Assembly (NCBI RefSeq): GCF_007489285.1
Contig: NZ_VLIY01000009.1
Span: forward strand, 62,001 to 126,000
Direction: 5' to 3'
Length of the DNA: 64,000 nt
Source: Skermania sp. ID1734
Lineage (GTDB): Bacteria; Actinomycetota; Actinomycetes; Mycobacteriales; Mycobacteriaceae
In this document: positions 8,550 to 17,142 of the stretch, piece by piece
Numbering within the stretch: the first letter of the stretch is position 1
Layout of the letters: each line of letters begins with the position of its first letter
Position numbers and translations under genes: made by a program
The notes under the pieces: generated by a model
Told to the model about the DNA's origin: nothing
Seen by the model: only the letters and a program-made list of their open reading frames with translations
The model's database searches: none

Positions 8550-9413
8550 TCAATCGGCTGGGAGCGGCCAGCCGTCCAGGGCGTGGTCGGGATGATCGCG
8601 CAGGAACCGCCGCCGGAGTTCGGCGTACCGGGTCGGCGTGAGCCCGGTGAACTCCCGGAACTCGCGCACGAAGTGGGCCTGGTCGAAGTAGCCCGCATCG
8701 GCGGCGACTTCTCCCCAGTCGATCGGAGCAGCGACGTCGATAGCCAACACCGTGGAGGTGAAGCGGTAGCTGCGAGCCAACCGTTTCGGCGTGACCCCGA
8801 CGACGGCCTTGAACCGATTCGCCACATACGTGCTGCTGACGCGCGCCGCGACATCGATCTCGCTGATCGGCACCGTCCCGCCTGTCGCCGCGATGGCGCT
8901 GCTCATTTGGCGGACCAGGTCAAGACCGTCGATCACCCGCAGCCGTCGCACCAGTTCCTCCTCGAGCAACATCAGCATTTCGTGCGGTGCGTCCGCCAAG
9001 ATCAGTCGGTGTCGCAACTCAGCGACAGCGGGCCAGATCTGCTCCACGGTCGCCGGTCGGTCACACAATTCGGCCGCGGGCATCGGAAGCAACGGTGCCA
9101 ACCCCCACGGCCTGAAGTGGACGCCCACGGACCGGGTCGGGGACGGGTAGCTGAACTCCCACGCACGCGTGGGGGTGGTGACCGCGCAGCCATCGGCGTA
9201 TTCCACAGCTGCTACGTCGGCGCCTGCCCGGATGAGAAACGGCGCCCCGAGGTTGACGATGAGCAACGGCGCGGGCGCCGCAGGCAGCATCAACCGGGAG
9301 TACGGCGGGGTGCCCTCCAGGTAGTAGAGGTCGTCGATCAGCCCGTCCAGCGGCGGACCGGGCACCCTGGACACATACTCCACGCCGACATCATCGCCGA
9401 CGGCTCGGCGCAT
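8550..9413 (-). CDS. AraC-family transcriptional regulator
   Basis: A 287-residue protein from the ATG at 9411-9413. Residues 1-165 form an AraC-type sensory domain with no recognisable ligand motif. The C-terminal approximately 100 residues hold the double helix-turn-helix: helix set 1 in SEIDVAARVSSTYVANRFKAVVGVTPKRLAR and set 2 in WGEVAADAGYFDQAHFVREFREFTGLTPTRYAE, the AraC signature. It lies between dinB and the DHFR-like gene, all on the minus strand. A longer in-frame start at 9494 would overlap dinB by 44 bp and was rejected. The effector and targets are unknown. The DHFR-like neighbour is the obvious candidate target. Confidence 0.88.
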   Translation of the reverse strand: MRRAVGDDVGVEYVSRVPGPPLDGLIDDLYYLEGTPPYSRLMLPAAPAPLLIVNLGAPFLIRAGADVAAVEYADGCAVTTPTRAWEFSYPSPTRSVGVHFRPWGLAPLLPMPAAELCDRPATVEQIWPAVAELRHRLILADAPHEMLMLLEEELVRRLRVIDGLDLVRQMSSAIAATGGTVPISEIDVAARVSSTYVANRFKAVVGVTPKRLARSYRFTSTVLAIDVAAPIDWGEVAADAGYFDQAHFVREFREFTGLTPTRYAELRRRFLRDHPDHALDGWPLPAD

Positions 9414-9450
9414 TTCAGTCCCGAACTCAGTAGGAGCAGCAGCAGGCCTC

Positions 9451-10647
9451 CTAATCCGGCAGCAACGGCACCTGCGGCCGCGGTTGCCTACCAATCAATA
9501 CTGCGCGGGTAAGCACGCCGGCGCCGAAGCGTTCCCGCAAAGCATCTATTGCGCAGTCGATTTCGGGTCTTGGCTGGGAATCGAGCGGAAGCTCGAGCTG
9601 CGCGGTCGATTCATTGTCGAGATTGGACAGGGAAATTCCGACCAAGGTGCACCCGCGCTCCGCCAACATCGGCATCGCCGCCCGCAAAAGTTCTTGCGCG
9701 ACCGCACGCAACGTCTCGGTGTGCGAGGTGGGGTGCCGAAGTGTGTGGGATCGAGTGGCACGCGTGAAGTCGCCAAACCGCAACCGCAGGACGACTGTTC
9801 GACATCGTCGACCCGCCTTCCGCAGCCGCTTGCTCACTCGGTCGATGATCCCGACGACGATTGCCTCGAGATCCTCGCTGCTGGTCGGTCCACGGCCCAG
9901 CGCATGCTGGGATCCGATCGAACGCCGCCGCCGTCCAGTCTGGACTCGCCGCGGGTCGCGAGCCATCGCGAGCGCGTAGAGATGCCGGCCGGCGCCGTTT
10001 CCGAGCATCGACGTGAGAACCGGTTCGCCGAGCGCCGCAAGGTCTCCGACCGTGGTGATCCCGCGCTCCCGCAACCGTCGACTGGTCACCTTGCCCACCC
10101 CCCACAGTCGCTCCACCGGAAGGGGATGTAGGAACTCGAGTTCGGAGTCGGTGGGAACCTCGAGCAGTCCGTCCGGTTTGCCCACCGCGCTGGCGACTTT
10201 CGCCAAGAATTTGGTGCGGGCGATGCCTACGGTGATTGGCAGGCCCACCTGTTCGCGGACGTCACGGCGCAGCTGCTCCGCAATGGCGCGCGGGTTGCCG
10301 CTAATTCTTCGCACGCCGCGAACATCCAGGAATGCCTCGTCGATCGAGATACCTTCGACGTTCGGGGTCGTGTTCCGGAAGATCCCGAACACCGCCTTGC
10401 TCGCGGCGAGGTACGCGTCGAAGCGCGCCGGCACCACCACGGCCTGTGGACACAGCCGCAGCGCCTCGCGTCCGCCGATCGCCGTGCGCACGCCGAATGC
10501 TTTCGCCTCGTAGCTCGCGGCGAGCACCACGCCACCGCCGACAATTACCGGCCGACCGCGCAGTGCGGGGTTGTCGCGTTGCTCGACCGACGCGTAAAAG
10601 GCGTCGAGGTCGGCGTGCAAGATGTGCGGTTCGGCGGACACGAACAT
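9451..10647 (-). CDS. dinB: DNA polymerase IV (Y-family translesion polymerase)
   Basis: A 398-residue Y-family polymerase. The palm catalytic motifs are HADLDAFYASVEQRD (near residue 12) and SIDEAFLD (near 101). The helix-hairpin-helix thumb segment is LWGVGKVTSRRLRERGITTVGDLAAL. The little-finger domain follows, and QLELPLD near the C-terminus could be a beta-clamp-binding peptide. It extends mismatched or damaged primer ends with low fidelity. The start ATG at 10645-10647 lies inside a LexA-type palindrome, so SOS control is expected. No imuA'/imuB/dnaE2 genes are in this window. Confidence 0.93.
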   Translation of the reverse strand: MFVSAEPHILHADLDAFYASVEQRDNPALRGRPVIVGGGVVLAASYEAKAFGVRTAIGGREALRLCPQAVVVPARFDAYLAASKAVFGIFRNTTPNVEGISIDEAFLDVRGVRRISGNPRAIAEQLRRDVREQVGLPITVGIARTKFLAKVASAVGKPDGLLEVPTDSELEFLHPLPVERLWGVGKVTSRRLRERGITTVGDLAALGEPVLTSMLGNGAGRHLYALAMARDPRRVQTGRRRRSIGSQHALGRGPTSSEDLEAIVVGIIDRVSKRLRKAGRRCRTVVLRLRFGDFTRATRSHTLRHPTSHTETLRAVAQELLRAAMPMLAERGCTLVGISLSNLDNESTAQLELPLDSQPRPEIDCAIDALRERFGAGVLTRAVLIGRQPRPQVPLLPD

Positions 10648-10654
10648 ATGTTCG
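10641..10654 (-). promoter_or_regulatory. LexA/SOS box over the dinB start
   Basis: The sequence CGAACATATGTTCG is a perfect 14-bp palindrome and fits the actinobacterial LexA consensus (TCGAAC-N4-GTTCGA) except for the outermost bases. It covers the dinB start codon. A possible -10 element (TACCTT on the minus strand, 10659-10664) lies four bases upstream, so LexA bound here would block initiation. Confidence 0.75.
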
Positions 10655-10819
10655 CACTAAGGTACGACAGTCTGAAGTCGGTGCCTCTGTGTATGTCAAG
10701 CGACTCAGTGTTCGAACATAACCCTGTTCCGGCATCTCTGGTCGCACGCAGCGGAGGGTTCGTCCCTGCTCTTCTTGTCGTTGAGGACTACGCCTCATTG
10801 CTCTAGGTAGTCCGTTGGG

Positions 10820-10836
10820 AGGTACTGGTAGTACCT
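10820..10836. promoter_or_regulatory. Candidate operator upstream of the alcohol dehydrogenase operon
   Basis: AGGTACT (10820-10826) and AGTACCT (10830-10836) are exact inverted 7-bp arms around GGT. The site is 88 bp before the dehydrogenase start in the 277-bp gap after dinB, where no other gene is seen. Its size fits a dimeric repressor site. The binding protein is unknown. Confidence 0.4.
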
Positions 10837-10924
10837 GCCTCAGGAGGGCCTGTCGAGTAAGGGGCATTCGCGGTTACCTCGATAGAGCCAGTCGCTTCGA
10901 CGGGCAATACGAAGGAGTCGAGGA

Positions 10925-11962
10925 ATGAAAGCCGCTATTTTTCGTGGACCTGGCGTGGTCGAGCTGGGCGATCGCCCGGACCCGGTGATCGAGGCACCAA
11001 CGGATGCAGTCGTCCGCGTCGTTCTAGCGTGCGTATGCGGTTCGGACCTGTGGTACTTCCGCGGCGAGAGCCCTCATGCGGAAGGGTCGATCGGTCATGA
11101 ATTCATAGGTGTGGTCGAGGAGGTCGGAGCCGAGGTCGACACCGTTTCTCCTGGCGATCTGGTCGTTGCTCCGTTCCTCTTCAGCGACATGACGTGTCCG
11201 CACTGCCGCAACGGATCGACGATCAGCTGCGTGCGCGGCGGTTCCTTCGGAAACGGCATCATCGACGGTGGTCAGGGCGAAGTCGTGCGGGTTCCTCTTG
11301 CGGCCAGCACTCTGGTCCCGGTCCCTGGTTCCGGCCACTCGGATGAGGTTTTGCGATCACTGCTGGCGTTGTCGGATGTGATGTCCACGGGCCATCACGC
11401 CGCTGTCAGCGCCGGCGTTTCCAAAGGCGACACGGTGGCCGTTGTCGGTGACGGCGCGGTCGGATTGTCGGCGGTGCTGGCCGCCAAACGCCTTGGTGCC
11501 GAACGGATCATCGCCCTGAGTCGTCATCCGCAACGGCAGCAGATCGCGCGGCAGTTCGGCGCGACGGACATCGTCGCCGAACGCGGTGAGGCAGCGAACG
11601 AAGCCGTGCTGGAAGTGACCGGTGGAATCGGTGTGGACGCTGCACTCGAATGCGCAGGCACCGACGAATCCATCAGCACCGCGTTCGCCGTCGCCCGTCC
11701 GGGTTCAACGGTCGGAATCGTCGGGGTGCCGCACGGGGCCGTGCCGTTCGCGCAAACCTTTTTCCGCAACGTCGGCTGGCGCGGCGGCCCCGCACCAGCA
11801 CGCATCTACATTCCCGAACTGCTCGATGACGTACTTGCAGGAACGATCAACCCGGGACTGGTGTTCGACTACGAAACCGATCTCGAACACGTCGCGGACG
11901 CCTACGCAGCGATGAACCAGCGCCGCGCGACCAAGTCTTTGATCCGGGTCGGCACGCTGTGA
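10925..11962 (+). CDS. Zinc-dependent medium-chain alcohol dehydrogenase
   Basis: A 345-residue MDR enzyme. The catalytic zinc ligands appear as CGSDLW (C38) and GHEF (H58, E59). The structural-zinc loop is present but reduced, with Cys in CPHCRNGSTISC. The NAD(P)-binding motif is VVGDGAVGLSAV (about 178-189). It oxidises alcohols or reduces aldehydes, with unknown substrate. The ATG at 10925 has a GAAGGAG site. It is the first gene of a tight operon: its TGA overlaps the GTG start of the DUF2255 gene. The organisation suggests a dedicated redox pathway. Confidence 0.92.
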   Translation: MKAAIFRGPGVVELGDRPDPVIEAPTDAVVRVVLACVCGSDLWYFRGESPHAEGSIGHEFIGVVEEVGAEVDTVSPGDLVVAPFLFSDMTCPHCRNGSTISCVRGGSFGNGIIDGGQGEVVRVPLAASTLVPVPGSGHSDEVLRSLLALSDVMSTGHHAAVSAGVSKGDTVAVVGDGAVGLSAVLAAKRLGAERIIALSRHPQRQQIARQFGATDIVAERGEAANEAVLEVTGGIGVDAALECAGTDESISTAFAVARPGSTVGIVGVPHGAVPFAQTFFRNVGWRGGPAPARIYIPELLDDVLAGTINPGLVFDYETDLEHVADAYAAMNQRRATKSLIRVGTL

Positions 11963-12348
11963 GCGGGGCTGACGACTGGACCGAAGGCGAGTTGAGTGTC
12001 ATCGGCAACGCCGTCGAGCTGGAACTAGCCACGCGAAAAGTGGACGGTTCGCTGCGTCCGTACACCACGATGTGGGTGGTGCGGGTCGGCGACGGCATCT
12101 ATGTGCGCTCTGCGGGCGGTCCCACCCGCGGTTGGTATCGCCACGCGCTGACCAGTGGAAAAGGCCGCGTCCGTGCCGGCGGGATCGAACGAGATGTGCG
12201 TTTCGATCAAGACATATCGAGTCCTCATTCCGACATCGACCGCACCTACCACGCAAAGTACGACCGCTACGGACCTGGACCGGTCAGCCATGTCACCGGT
12301 CCAGGTTCTCATCCGGTCACCATCCGCCTCATCAGGAGCCAGTCATGA
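11959..12348 (+). CDS. DUF2255 family protein
   Basis: A 129-residue protein with the DUF2255 pattern WTEGELSVIGNAVELELATR...TTMWVVRVGDGIYVRSAGG...GWYRHAL...YHAKYDRYG. The fold of such proteins resembles flavin-binding split barrels of the nitroreductase/pyridoxamine-oxidase type, but no catalytic residue can be pointed to. Its GTG start overlaps the dehydrogenase stop by 4 bp, and its TGA overlaps the ATG of the SDR gene, so all three are translationally coupled. A role accessory to the two dehydrogenases is inferred only from this coupling. Confidence 0.82.
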   Translation: MSGADDWTEGELSVIGNAVELELATRKVDGSLRPYTTMWVVRVGDGIYVRSAGGPTRGWYRHALTSGKGRVRAGGIERDVRFDQDISSPHSDIDRTYHAKYDRYGPGPVSHVTGPGSHPVTIRLIRSQS

Positions 12349-13169
12349 GCGAGGTCGTGGTTGTCATCGGGCCCGGTTTGATCGGCCAAGCCATCGCCCG
12401 GCGCGTCAGTGCCGGCAAGAAGGTCGTGCTGGCTGACCTGCGCCGCGAAAACGCCGAGGCCGCCGCCGACACCTTGCTCAACGCCGGGTTCGAGGCCACC
12501 ACCACCACCGTGGACGTATCCGATCGCGAATCGGTGCACGCCTTGGTCGAGGAAGCGAGCAAACGTGGTGCGATCACCCACGTCATCCACGCCGCGGGTG
12601 TTTCACCCAGCCAAGCCCCTCCCGAAGCGATCCTGACCGTTGACCTGTACGGCACCGCCGTCGTTCTCGAAGAGTTCGGTCAAGTCATCGCTCGCGGTGG
12701 GTCCGGCGTCGTCATCGCTTCACAATCGGGACACCGCCTGCCGGCACTGACTCCGGAGCAGAACAGAGCACTGGCCACCACCCCGGCCGAAGAGCTGCTG
12801 CGCTTGCCGATGCTCGCACCCGATCAGATAACAGACACACTACACGCATACCAGCTGGCAAAACGCGGCAATGCACTGCGTGTCATGGCCGAAGCCGTGC
12901 GGTGGGCCAAACGTGGCGCTCGGATCAACACGATTAGCCCCGGAATTGTCATCACCCCGCTGGCGCGGGACGAACTCACCGGGCCACGCGGGGCGGGTTA
13001 TCGGCGCATGCTCGAACTCAGTCCGGCCGGACGCGCCGGAACCCCGGACGAAATCGCCACTGTGGCGGCGCTGTTGATGGGACCCGATGGCGGCTTCATC
13101 ACCGGCAGTGACTTCCTCCTCGATGGCGGGGTCACCGCGTCGTACTTCTTCGGCGAACTCGCGCCCTAG
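12345..13169 (+). CDS. Short-chain dehydrogenase/reductase
   Basis: A 274-residue SDR starting at the ATG at 12345 (AGGAG site, ATGA overlap with DUF2255). The cofactor motif is modified to GPGLIGQAIAR instead of the usual TGxxxGIG, followed by VVLADLRREN, where Asp favours NAD(H). The active site YQLAK supplies Tyr and Lys. The preceding Ser is near VVIASQSGH. The C-terminal segment NTISPGIVITP and GSDFLLDGGVTA are typical SDR endings. The substrate is unknown. Its stop overlaps the convergent cupin gene by 4 bp. Confidence 0.9.
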   Translation: MSEVVVVIGPGLIGQAIARRVSAGKKVVLADLRRENAEAAADTLLNAGFEATTTTVDVSDRESVHALVEEASKRGAITHVIHAAGVSPSQAPPEAILTVDLYGTAVVLEEFGQVIARGGSGVVIASQSGHRLPALTPEQNRALATTPAEELLRLPMLAPDQITDTLHAYQLAKRGNALRVMAEAVRWAKRGARINTISPGIVITPLARDELTGPRGAGYRRMLELSPAGRAGTPDEIATVAALLMGPDGGFITGSDFLLDGGVTASYFFGELAP

Positions 13170-13561
13170 CCGTCCGTGGCGGCGGCAGCATTGTATTCGT
13201 CGTCGGTCACGTGCTCACCCCACGTGGCGTTGTCGTCTTCCCACATCGCGAGGTTGGTCATGAAGTGCTCGGGTATGGCGCCGTGCCAATGTTCCTCGCC
13301 AGGTGGCGTGTGGACCGTGTCGCCGGGTCGCATGATGATGACCTCATCGCGAGTGGCGACGATCCCGATGCCGTCGGTAACGTGCGATGTCTGACCGACG
13401 CTGTGGCTATGCCACGCGGTACGCGCACAGGGTGAAAAGCGCACAGCGTTCACGCGTAGACGCGACTGGTCGGTTCCCCGGGCGATCACGTCGAACCAGA
13501 CATCGCCGGTGAACAGGTCCGCTGGTCCCTTGGTGGTCGGTTGCTTTTCCAGACGTTTCAC
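13166..13561 (-). CDS. Cupin domain protein
   Basis: A 131-residue single-domain cupin. Motif 1 residues are in TAWHSHSVGQTSHVTDG (His, His and a Gln/Thr region) and motif 2 in PGDTVHTPPGEEHWHGA (His). It resembles small manganese cupins such as those annotated as (R)-mandelonitrile lyase-like or carboxymuconolactone-associated, but substrate assignment is not possible. Its GTG start overlaps the stop of the upstream XRE regulator gene by 4 bp, so regulator and cupin form one operon. It converges on the SDR gene. Confidence 0.85.
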   Translation of the reverse strand: MKRLEKQPTTKGPADLFTGDVWFDVIARGTDQSRLRVNAVRFSPCARTAWHSHSVGQTSHVTDGIGIVATRDEVIIMRPGDTVHTPPGEEHWHGAIPEHFMTNLAMWEDDNATWGEHVTDDEYNAAAATDG

Positions 13562-14427
13562 GATGCCTCGTTCCGAGTCGGATTCACGGGTTCTCTAGCG
13601 GTCCAGCTGGCCAGCAGGTTCAGCGCTTCGGCAGTGGGAGTGCCCGGTGGTGCGGTGTAGACGTTGAGTCGCTGTCCTTCATCGCCGGGAAGTTCGAGGG
13701 CCTCGAAATCGAGGGTCAGATCGCCGACGAGCGGGTGGTGGAATCGTTTGGTGCCGGTGCGGTGATAGCGCACATCGTGGCTGGCCCAGCGCTGCCGGAA
13801 CGTTTGGCTGCGGGTCGACAGTTCACCGATGAGGTCCTGCAGGTCTTTGTCGAACGGGTCGCGCCCGGCTTCGGTACGCAGGAACGCCACGGCGTCGTCC
13901 TGGATCTTGTCGAAGTCGAGGAAGAACTCCGGTGCCGCCGGGCTGAGGAACACGAATCGTGCAGTGTTCGGGGTATCGGACTCTTCGTAAACCGGGCTGT
14001 ACAGAGCCCTACCGAGGTCGTTGGCGGCGAGAATGTCGAACCGGCCATTGCGCAGGTACGCCGGCATCGGCATCAGGTCGAGCATTCGTTGGATGGTGGG
14101 TCGCACGCGCCGCCTCGTCGCGGTTCGGCGGGCGGGTTTACGCGTCGTCGCGGTGCGGATGAGCCGATTCAGGTGGTCACGTTCGGCCTCGTCGAGTTGT
14201 AGCGCGTGCGCGACGCCTTCGACGACGCTTTCGGAGACCGATCCAATATTGCCGCGCTCGAGGCGCGTGTAGTACTCGACGCTGATTCCGGCGAGCAGCG
14301 CAACCTCTTCCCGCCGCAATCCGCTGACGCGGCGGTTGGCCCCATAGATCGGCAGTCCCGCCTGCTCGGGCGAGAGTTTCGCGCGCCTGGTGGCGAGGAA
14401 GTCGCGGATGTCGTCTCTGGGTGTCAC
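13558..14427 (-). CDS. XRE-family regulator with MmyB-like ligand-binding domain
   Basis: A 289-residue protein. The N-terminal helix-turn-helix (about residues 12-80) contains RRVSGLRREEVALLAGISVEYYTRLERG, the hallmark of the MmyB/SCO4920-type XRE regulators. The C-terminal 180 residues (from PAYLRNGRFDILAANDLGRAL) match the MmyB-like domain, a PAS-like fold proposed to bind fatty acids or other small ligands. It is divergent from the MFS exporter gene with 100 bp between and co-operonic with the cupin, so it probably regulates one or both. The ligand is unknown. Confidence 0.9.
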   Translation of the reverse strand: MTPRDDIRDFLATRRAKLSPEQAGLPIYGANRRVSGLRREEVALLAGISVEYYTRLERGNIGSVSESVVEGVAHALQLDEAERDHLNRLIRTATTRKPARRTATRRRVRPTIQRMLDLMPMPAYLRNGRFDILAANDLGRALYSPVYEESDTPNTARFVFLSPAAPEFFLDFDKIQDDAVAFLRTEAGRDPFDKDLQDLIGELSTRSQTFRQRWASHDVRYHRTGTKRFHHPLVGDLTLDFEALELPGDEGQRLNVYTAPPGTPTAEALNLLASWTAREPVNPTRNEAS

Positions 14428-14474
14428 ACCATCAACGCTACTGACGGCGGGCGTTCGTGGGAGGCCCTGCGCGT

Positions 14475-14491
14475 ACCCCTCTCAACGGGGT
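14475..14491. promoter_or_regulatory. Candidate operator between XRE regulator and MFS exporter
   Basis: ACCCC (14475-14479) and GGGGT (14487-14491) are inverted arms with a 7-bp spacer, in the 100-bp divergent promoter region. A short palindrome like this could arise by chance. Position is the main support. Confidence 0.3.
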
Positions 14492-14527
14492 CTGCCACCG
14501 ACGACCGATACGGCGTTGTTTAGAAGT

Positions 14528-15979
14528 ATGACGACTTTGCTCAGCACCGACACAGCGGGCACCCCGAGGACAACAACCGCTGCTAAACCGGGCGCAATCC
14601 TGACGATTATCCTGGTCAGCTACTTTCTGATCCTGCTCGACAACTCTGTGGTGTTCACCGGATTACCGTCGATCCGAGAGTCGCTTCAGCTGTCTTCGAC
14701 CAGCCTGTCGTGGGTGCAGGACGCATACACCCTCGTCTTTGGTGGGCTGCTTCTGCTCGGCGCTCGCCTTGGAGACCTGATTGGACGCCGCCGCGTATTC
14801 ATCACCGGGCTCGCGATCTTCGTCGGCGCCTCTTTCCTGATCGGCGTCGCACCGAGCGGCTCATGGCTCATCGCCGCCCGCGCCCTGCAAGGAATTGGTG
14901 CCGCGATCGTGGCCCCGTCATCGCTGTCGCTACTGACTGCCAGCTTTCCGGAAGGCGAGGCACGCTCGAAGGCCGTCGCCTACTACGGCGCGACGGCCGG
15001 AATTGGTGCCAGTTTGGGACTGCTGGTCGGCGGCGCCGCTGCTTCTTGGATCTCGTGGCGAGCAGGGTTCTTCATCAATCTGCCGATCGGGGTAGCCATG
15101 ATCGCTCTGGCTCCCAAATACCTTCCAGAAACCGCCCGCCGTCCGGGCACGTTCGACCTCGCGGGGGCGGTCCTGGCCACGGTGGGGACCGGGGCGTTGG
15201 TGTTCGGAGTCATCGAATCCGCGGCTCGCGGTTGGGCCAATGCCCTTGTTCTGTCCTCGATCACAATCGCCGTCGCGATGCTCGCCCTTCTCGTGATCAA
15301 CGAAAAGCGCGCGGACCAGCCGATCCTGCCGCTGCGGCTGTTCACCGACCGCCGGCGGGCCGGCGCCTACCTCGCGCGTGCGTTGTATCTCGGCGCCATG
15401 ATCGGGTTCTTCTTCTTCACCACCCAGCTCATGCAGGGCATTTTCGGATTCACCGCACTCCAAGCCGGACTCGGCTTCCTGCCCATGACCGCCGTGAACT
15501 TCGCGGTCGCAATGATGGTGCCCCGATTGGTTCGACGGTTCGGCAGTGCCGCATTGCTCACCGCAGGCGTCGTGCTCACTCTCGCGGGTATGGCGTGGTT
15601 GAGCCAGGCCTCTCCCGCATACGGCTACCTCACTTCGGTTGCTCTGCCGATGCTGCTCATCGGTGTCGGTCAGGGACTCGCGTTCGCGCCGCTCACATCG
15701 TTCGGCATCGTCGACGCCCCGGCAGAAGACGCCGGCGCAGCATCGGGTCTGGTCAACACCTTCCACCAGCTCGGGATGGCACTTGGGCTCGCGATCCTGG
15801 TTTCCGTATCAGCGCGCGCCACGACACTGATGAGCCAGTTCGCCTACGCCCTCATAGCAGCGAGTGTGCTCCTGAGCGCCTGCCTCATCGTCGTCCTCCT
15901 CATGCTGGTGCCGGGTCACCGCGCGAAACTGGCCGCACCGAAAGCCGTGCGGACTCCGAATTCGATCGATGTCCTGTGA
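14528..15979 (+). CDS. MFS transporter, DHA2 (14-TM) drug exporter family
   Basis: A 483-residue protein starting at the ATG at 14528. It has about 14 hydrophobic helices. The TM1 motif FLILLDNSVVFTGLPSI resembles the DHA2 motif D1 (LDxTVVNVALP). Motif A appears as GARLGDLIGRRRVF and motif C as GATAGIGASLGLLVGG. These proteins export drugs, quaternary compounds or antibiotics by proton antiport. The next gene upstream is the divergent XRE regulator, a common regulator-exporter pairing. A longer in-frame start at 14390 lies inside the regulator gene and is not credible. Confidence 0.92.
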   Translation: MTTLLSTDTAGTPRTTTAAKPGAILTIILVSYFLILLDNSVVFTGLPSIRESLQLSSTSLSWVQDAYTLVFGGLLLLGARLGDLIGRRRVFITGLAIFVGASFLIGVAPSGSWLIAARALQGIGAAIVAPSSLSLLTASFPEGEARSKAVAYYGATAGIGASLGLLVGGAAASWISWRAGFFINLPIGVAMIALAPKYLPETARRPGTFDLAGAVLATVGTGALVFGVIESAARGWANALVLSSITIAVAMLALLVINEKRADQPILPLRLFTDRRRAGAYLARALYLGAMIGFFFFTTQLMQGIFGFTALQAGLGFLPMTAVNFAVAMMVPRLVRRFGSAALLTAGVVLTLAGMAWLSQASPAYGYLTSVALPMLLIGVGQGLAFAPLTSFGIVDAPAEDAGAASGLVNTFHQLGMALGLAILVSVSARATTLMSQFAYALIAASVLLSACLIVVLLMLVPGHRAKLAAPKAVRTPNSIDVL

Positions 15980-15987
15980 CATGACAC

Positions 15988-17048
15988 TCAAGCAACGGCG
16001 GGTTCGCGAAGGGAGGACGCGGCCCGCCGTTTTTCATCGGCGCACATAGTCATCCACAATCGTTTGGCGACCTGTCGTTTGAGACAGCGTCGTGCATCAC
16101 GGGGAGCTTTACCTTCGGCAATTTCTCGGTGGTAATACGCGTAGCCTTCGCTTCCGCGTGTTTCGCGCTTGGCACATTGCAATGACATGGATGGCCGAGT
16201 TCATATTCGATCGCCTCCGCGCGAGAGGCGATGTCGATGCGTGTCGGCGCTGGAGAGATTTCGACCGGTGCGGTTCCTGTGTAGTTGGCGAATGCTGCCT
16301 CACTGGTGAAACGGAACGGATCGCCTGTGCGGCCGAGAATGCGGGCGGCCATGACCGGACCCACTCCGCAGATCTCGGTGAGCGTCGTACCGCAGTCGGT
16401 AAGCAGTTCCTCGGTTCGTTCGGTGATCTCGAGAATCTGGACCGTCAAACGACGCAGGTCACCGACCATTTCCAACCCCAGCCTCAGACGCATCCGAGCA
16501 GCGGCGGTCGCAGGGTCGATCTTGCGCAGAGCCAGCGACGCGTCCTCGTGGTCCATGCGTTTGTCGACAGCGCCCGGGATCAGTTCTCATAAGACCGCGT
16601 GGAGTTGGTTGCGAACGCGGATTGATTGCTCGACAAGGTTTTGGCGACGTTCGTCGAGTAACCGCAGTACGGCAGTGTGGTCTTCGCTGGCGACTGGTCG
16701 TGCATCGCCTTGCAAAGCCGCCACGCTGGCCGCCGCCGCACCGTCTATTCGATCGTTCTTGCGCCGGTTTCCACGGGAGAGCTGTCTAATCCGTGCCGTG
16801 GCGGTCGAGGGAACATCACTACCTATTCACCATTGCGGACAAGCCATTGCGAGAGATGATGTCCTAGGCTGTGCGCATTCTCCACCGCCCAGCGGCGTTG
16901 CGGCCACTGCCCGGCCCAGGCGAGGAGCTGTTCATAGTCGTGCAAGCGTCGACCGAATGCGAATTGATCCGATATCAGCGTTGGTTGCAGGGTTCACGGC
17001 TGTGGCCGTGTGGGTGGACTTGTGCGGATCGACTCCAATGCCGATCAA
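15988..17048 (-). pseudogene. Degenerate IS110-family transposase
   Basis: Reading the minus strand from a TTG at 17048 (GGAGG site upstream) gives GIGVDPHKSTHTATAVNPATNAD, the IS110 DEDD N-terminus. This is followed by in-frame stops and frame changes, then RKNDRIDGAAAASVA and LLDERRQNLVEQSIRVRNQLHAVL. Positions 16050-16556 encode the serine-containing C-terminal domain (CGVGPVMAARILGRTGDPFRF...FANYTGTAPVEIS). The last part, GSEGYAYYHREIAEGKAPRDARRCLKRQVAKRLW, is in another frame ending at 15988. At least two stops and two frameshifts separate these pieces, so no functional transposase is made. No target duplication or terminal repeats were found, as expected for IS110. Confidence 0.85.
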
Positions 17049-17142
17049 ACTTCTCGGTCCTCCAGATAGGTTTCACTGTGGGTGATCGACCGCAGGCGAC
17101 ATTCCGACTTCATGACACCACTTCGGGGTATTCAGACCTCTG

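Noticed and set aside
7904-8854. Longer version of the DHFR-like gene
   Set aside because: The extra N-terminal 123 residues are an out-of-frame shadow of the AraC gene. The AGGAGGA site supports the ATG at 8485.
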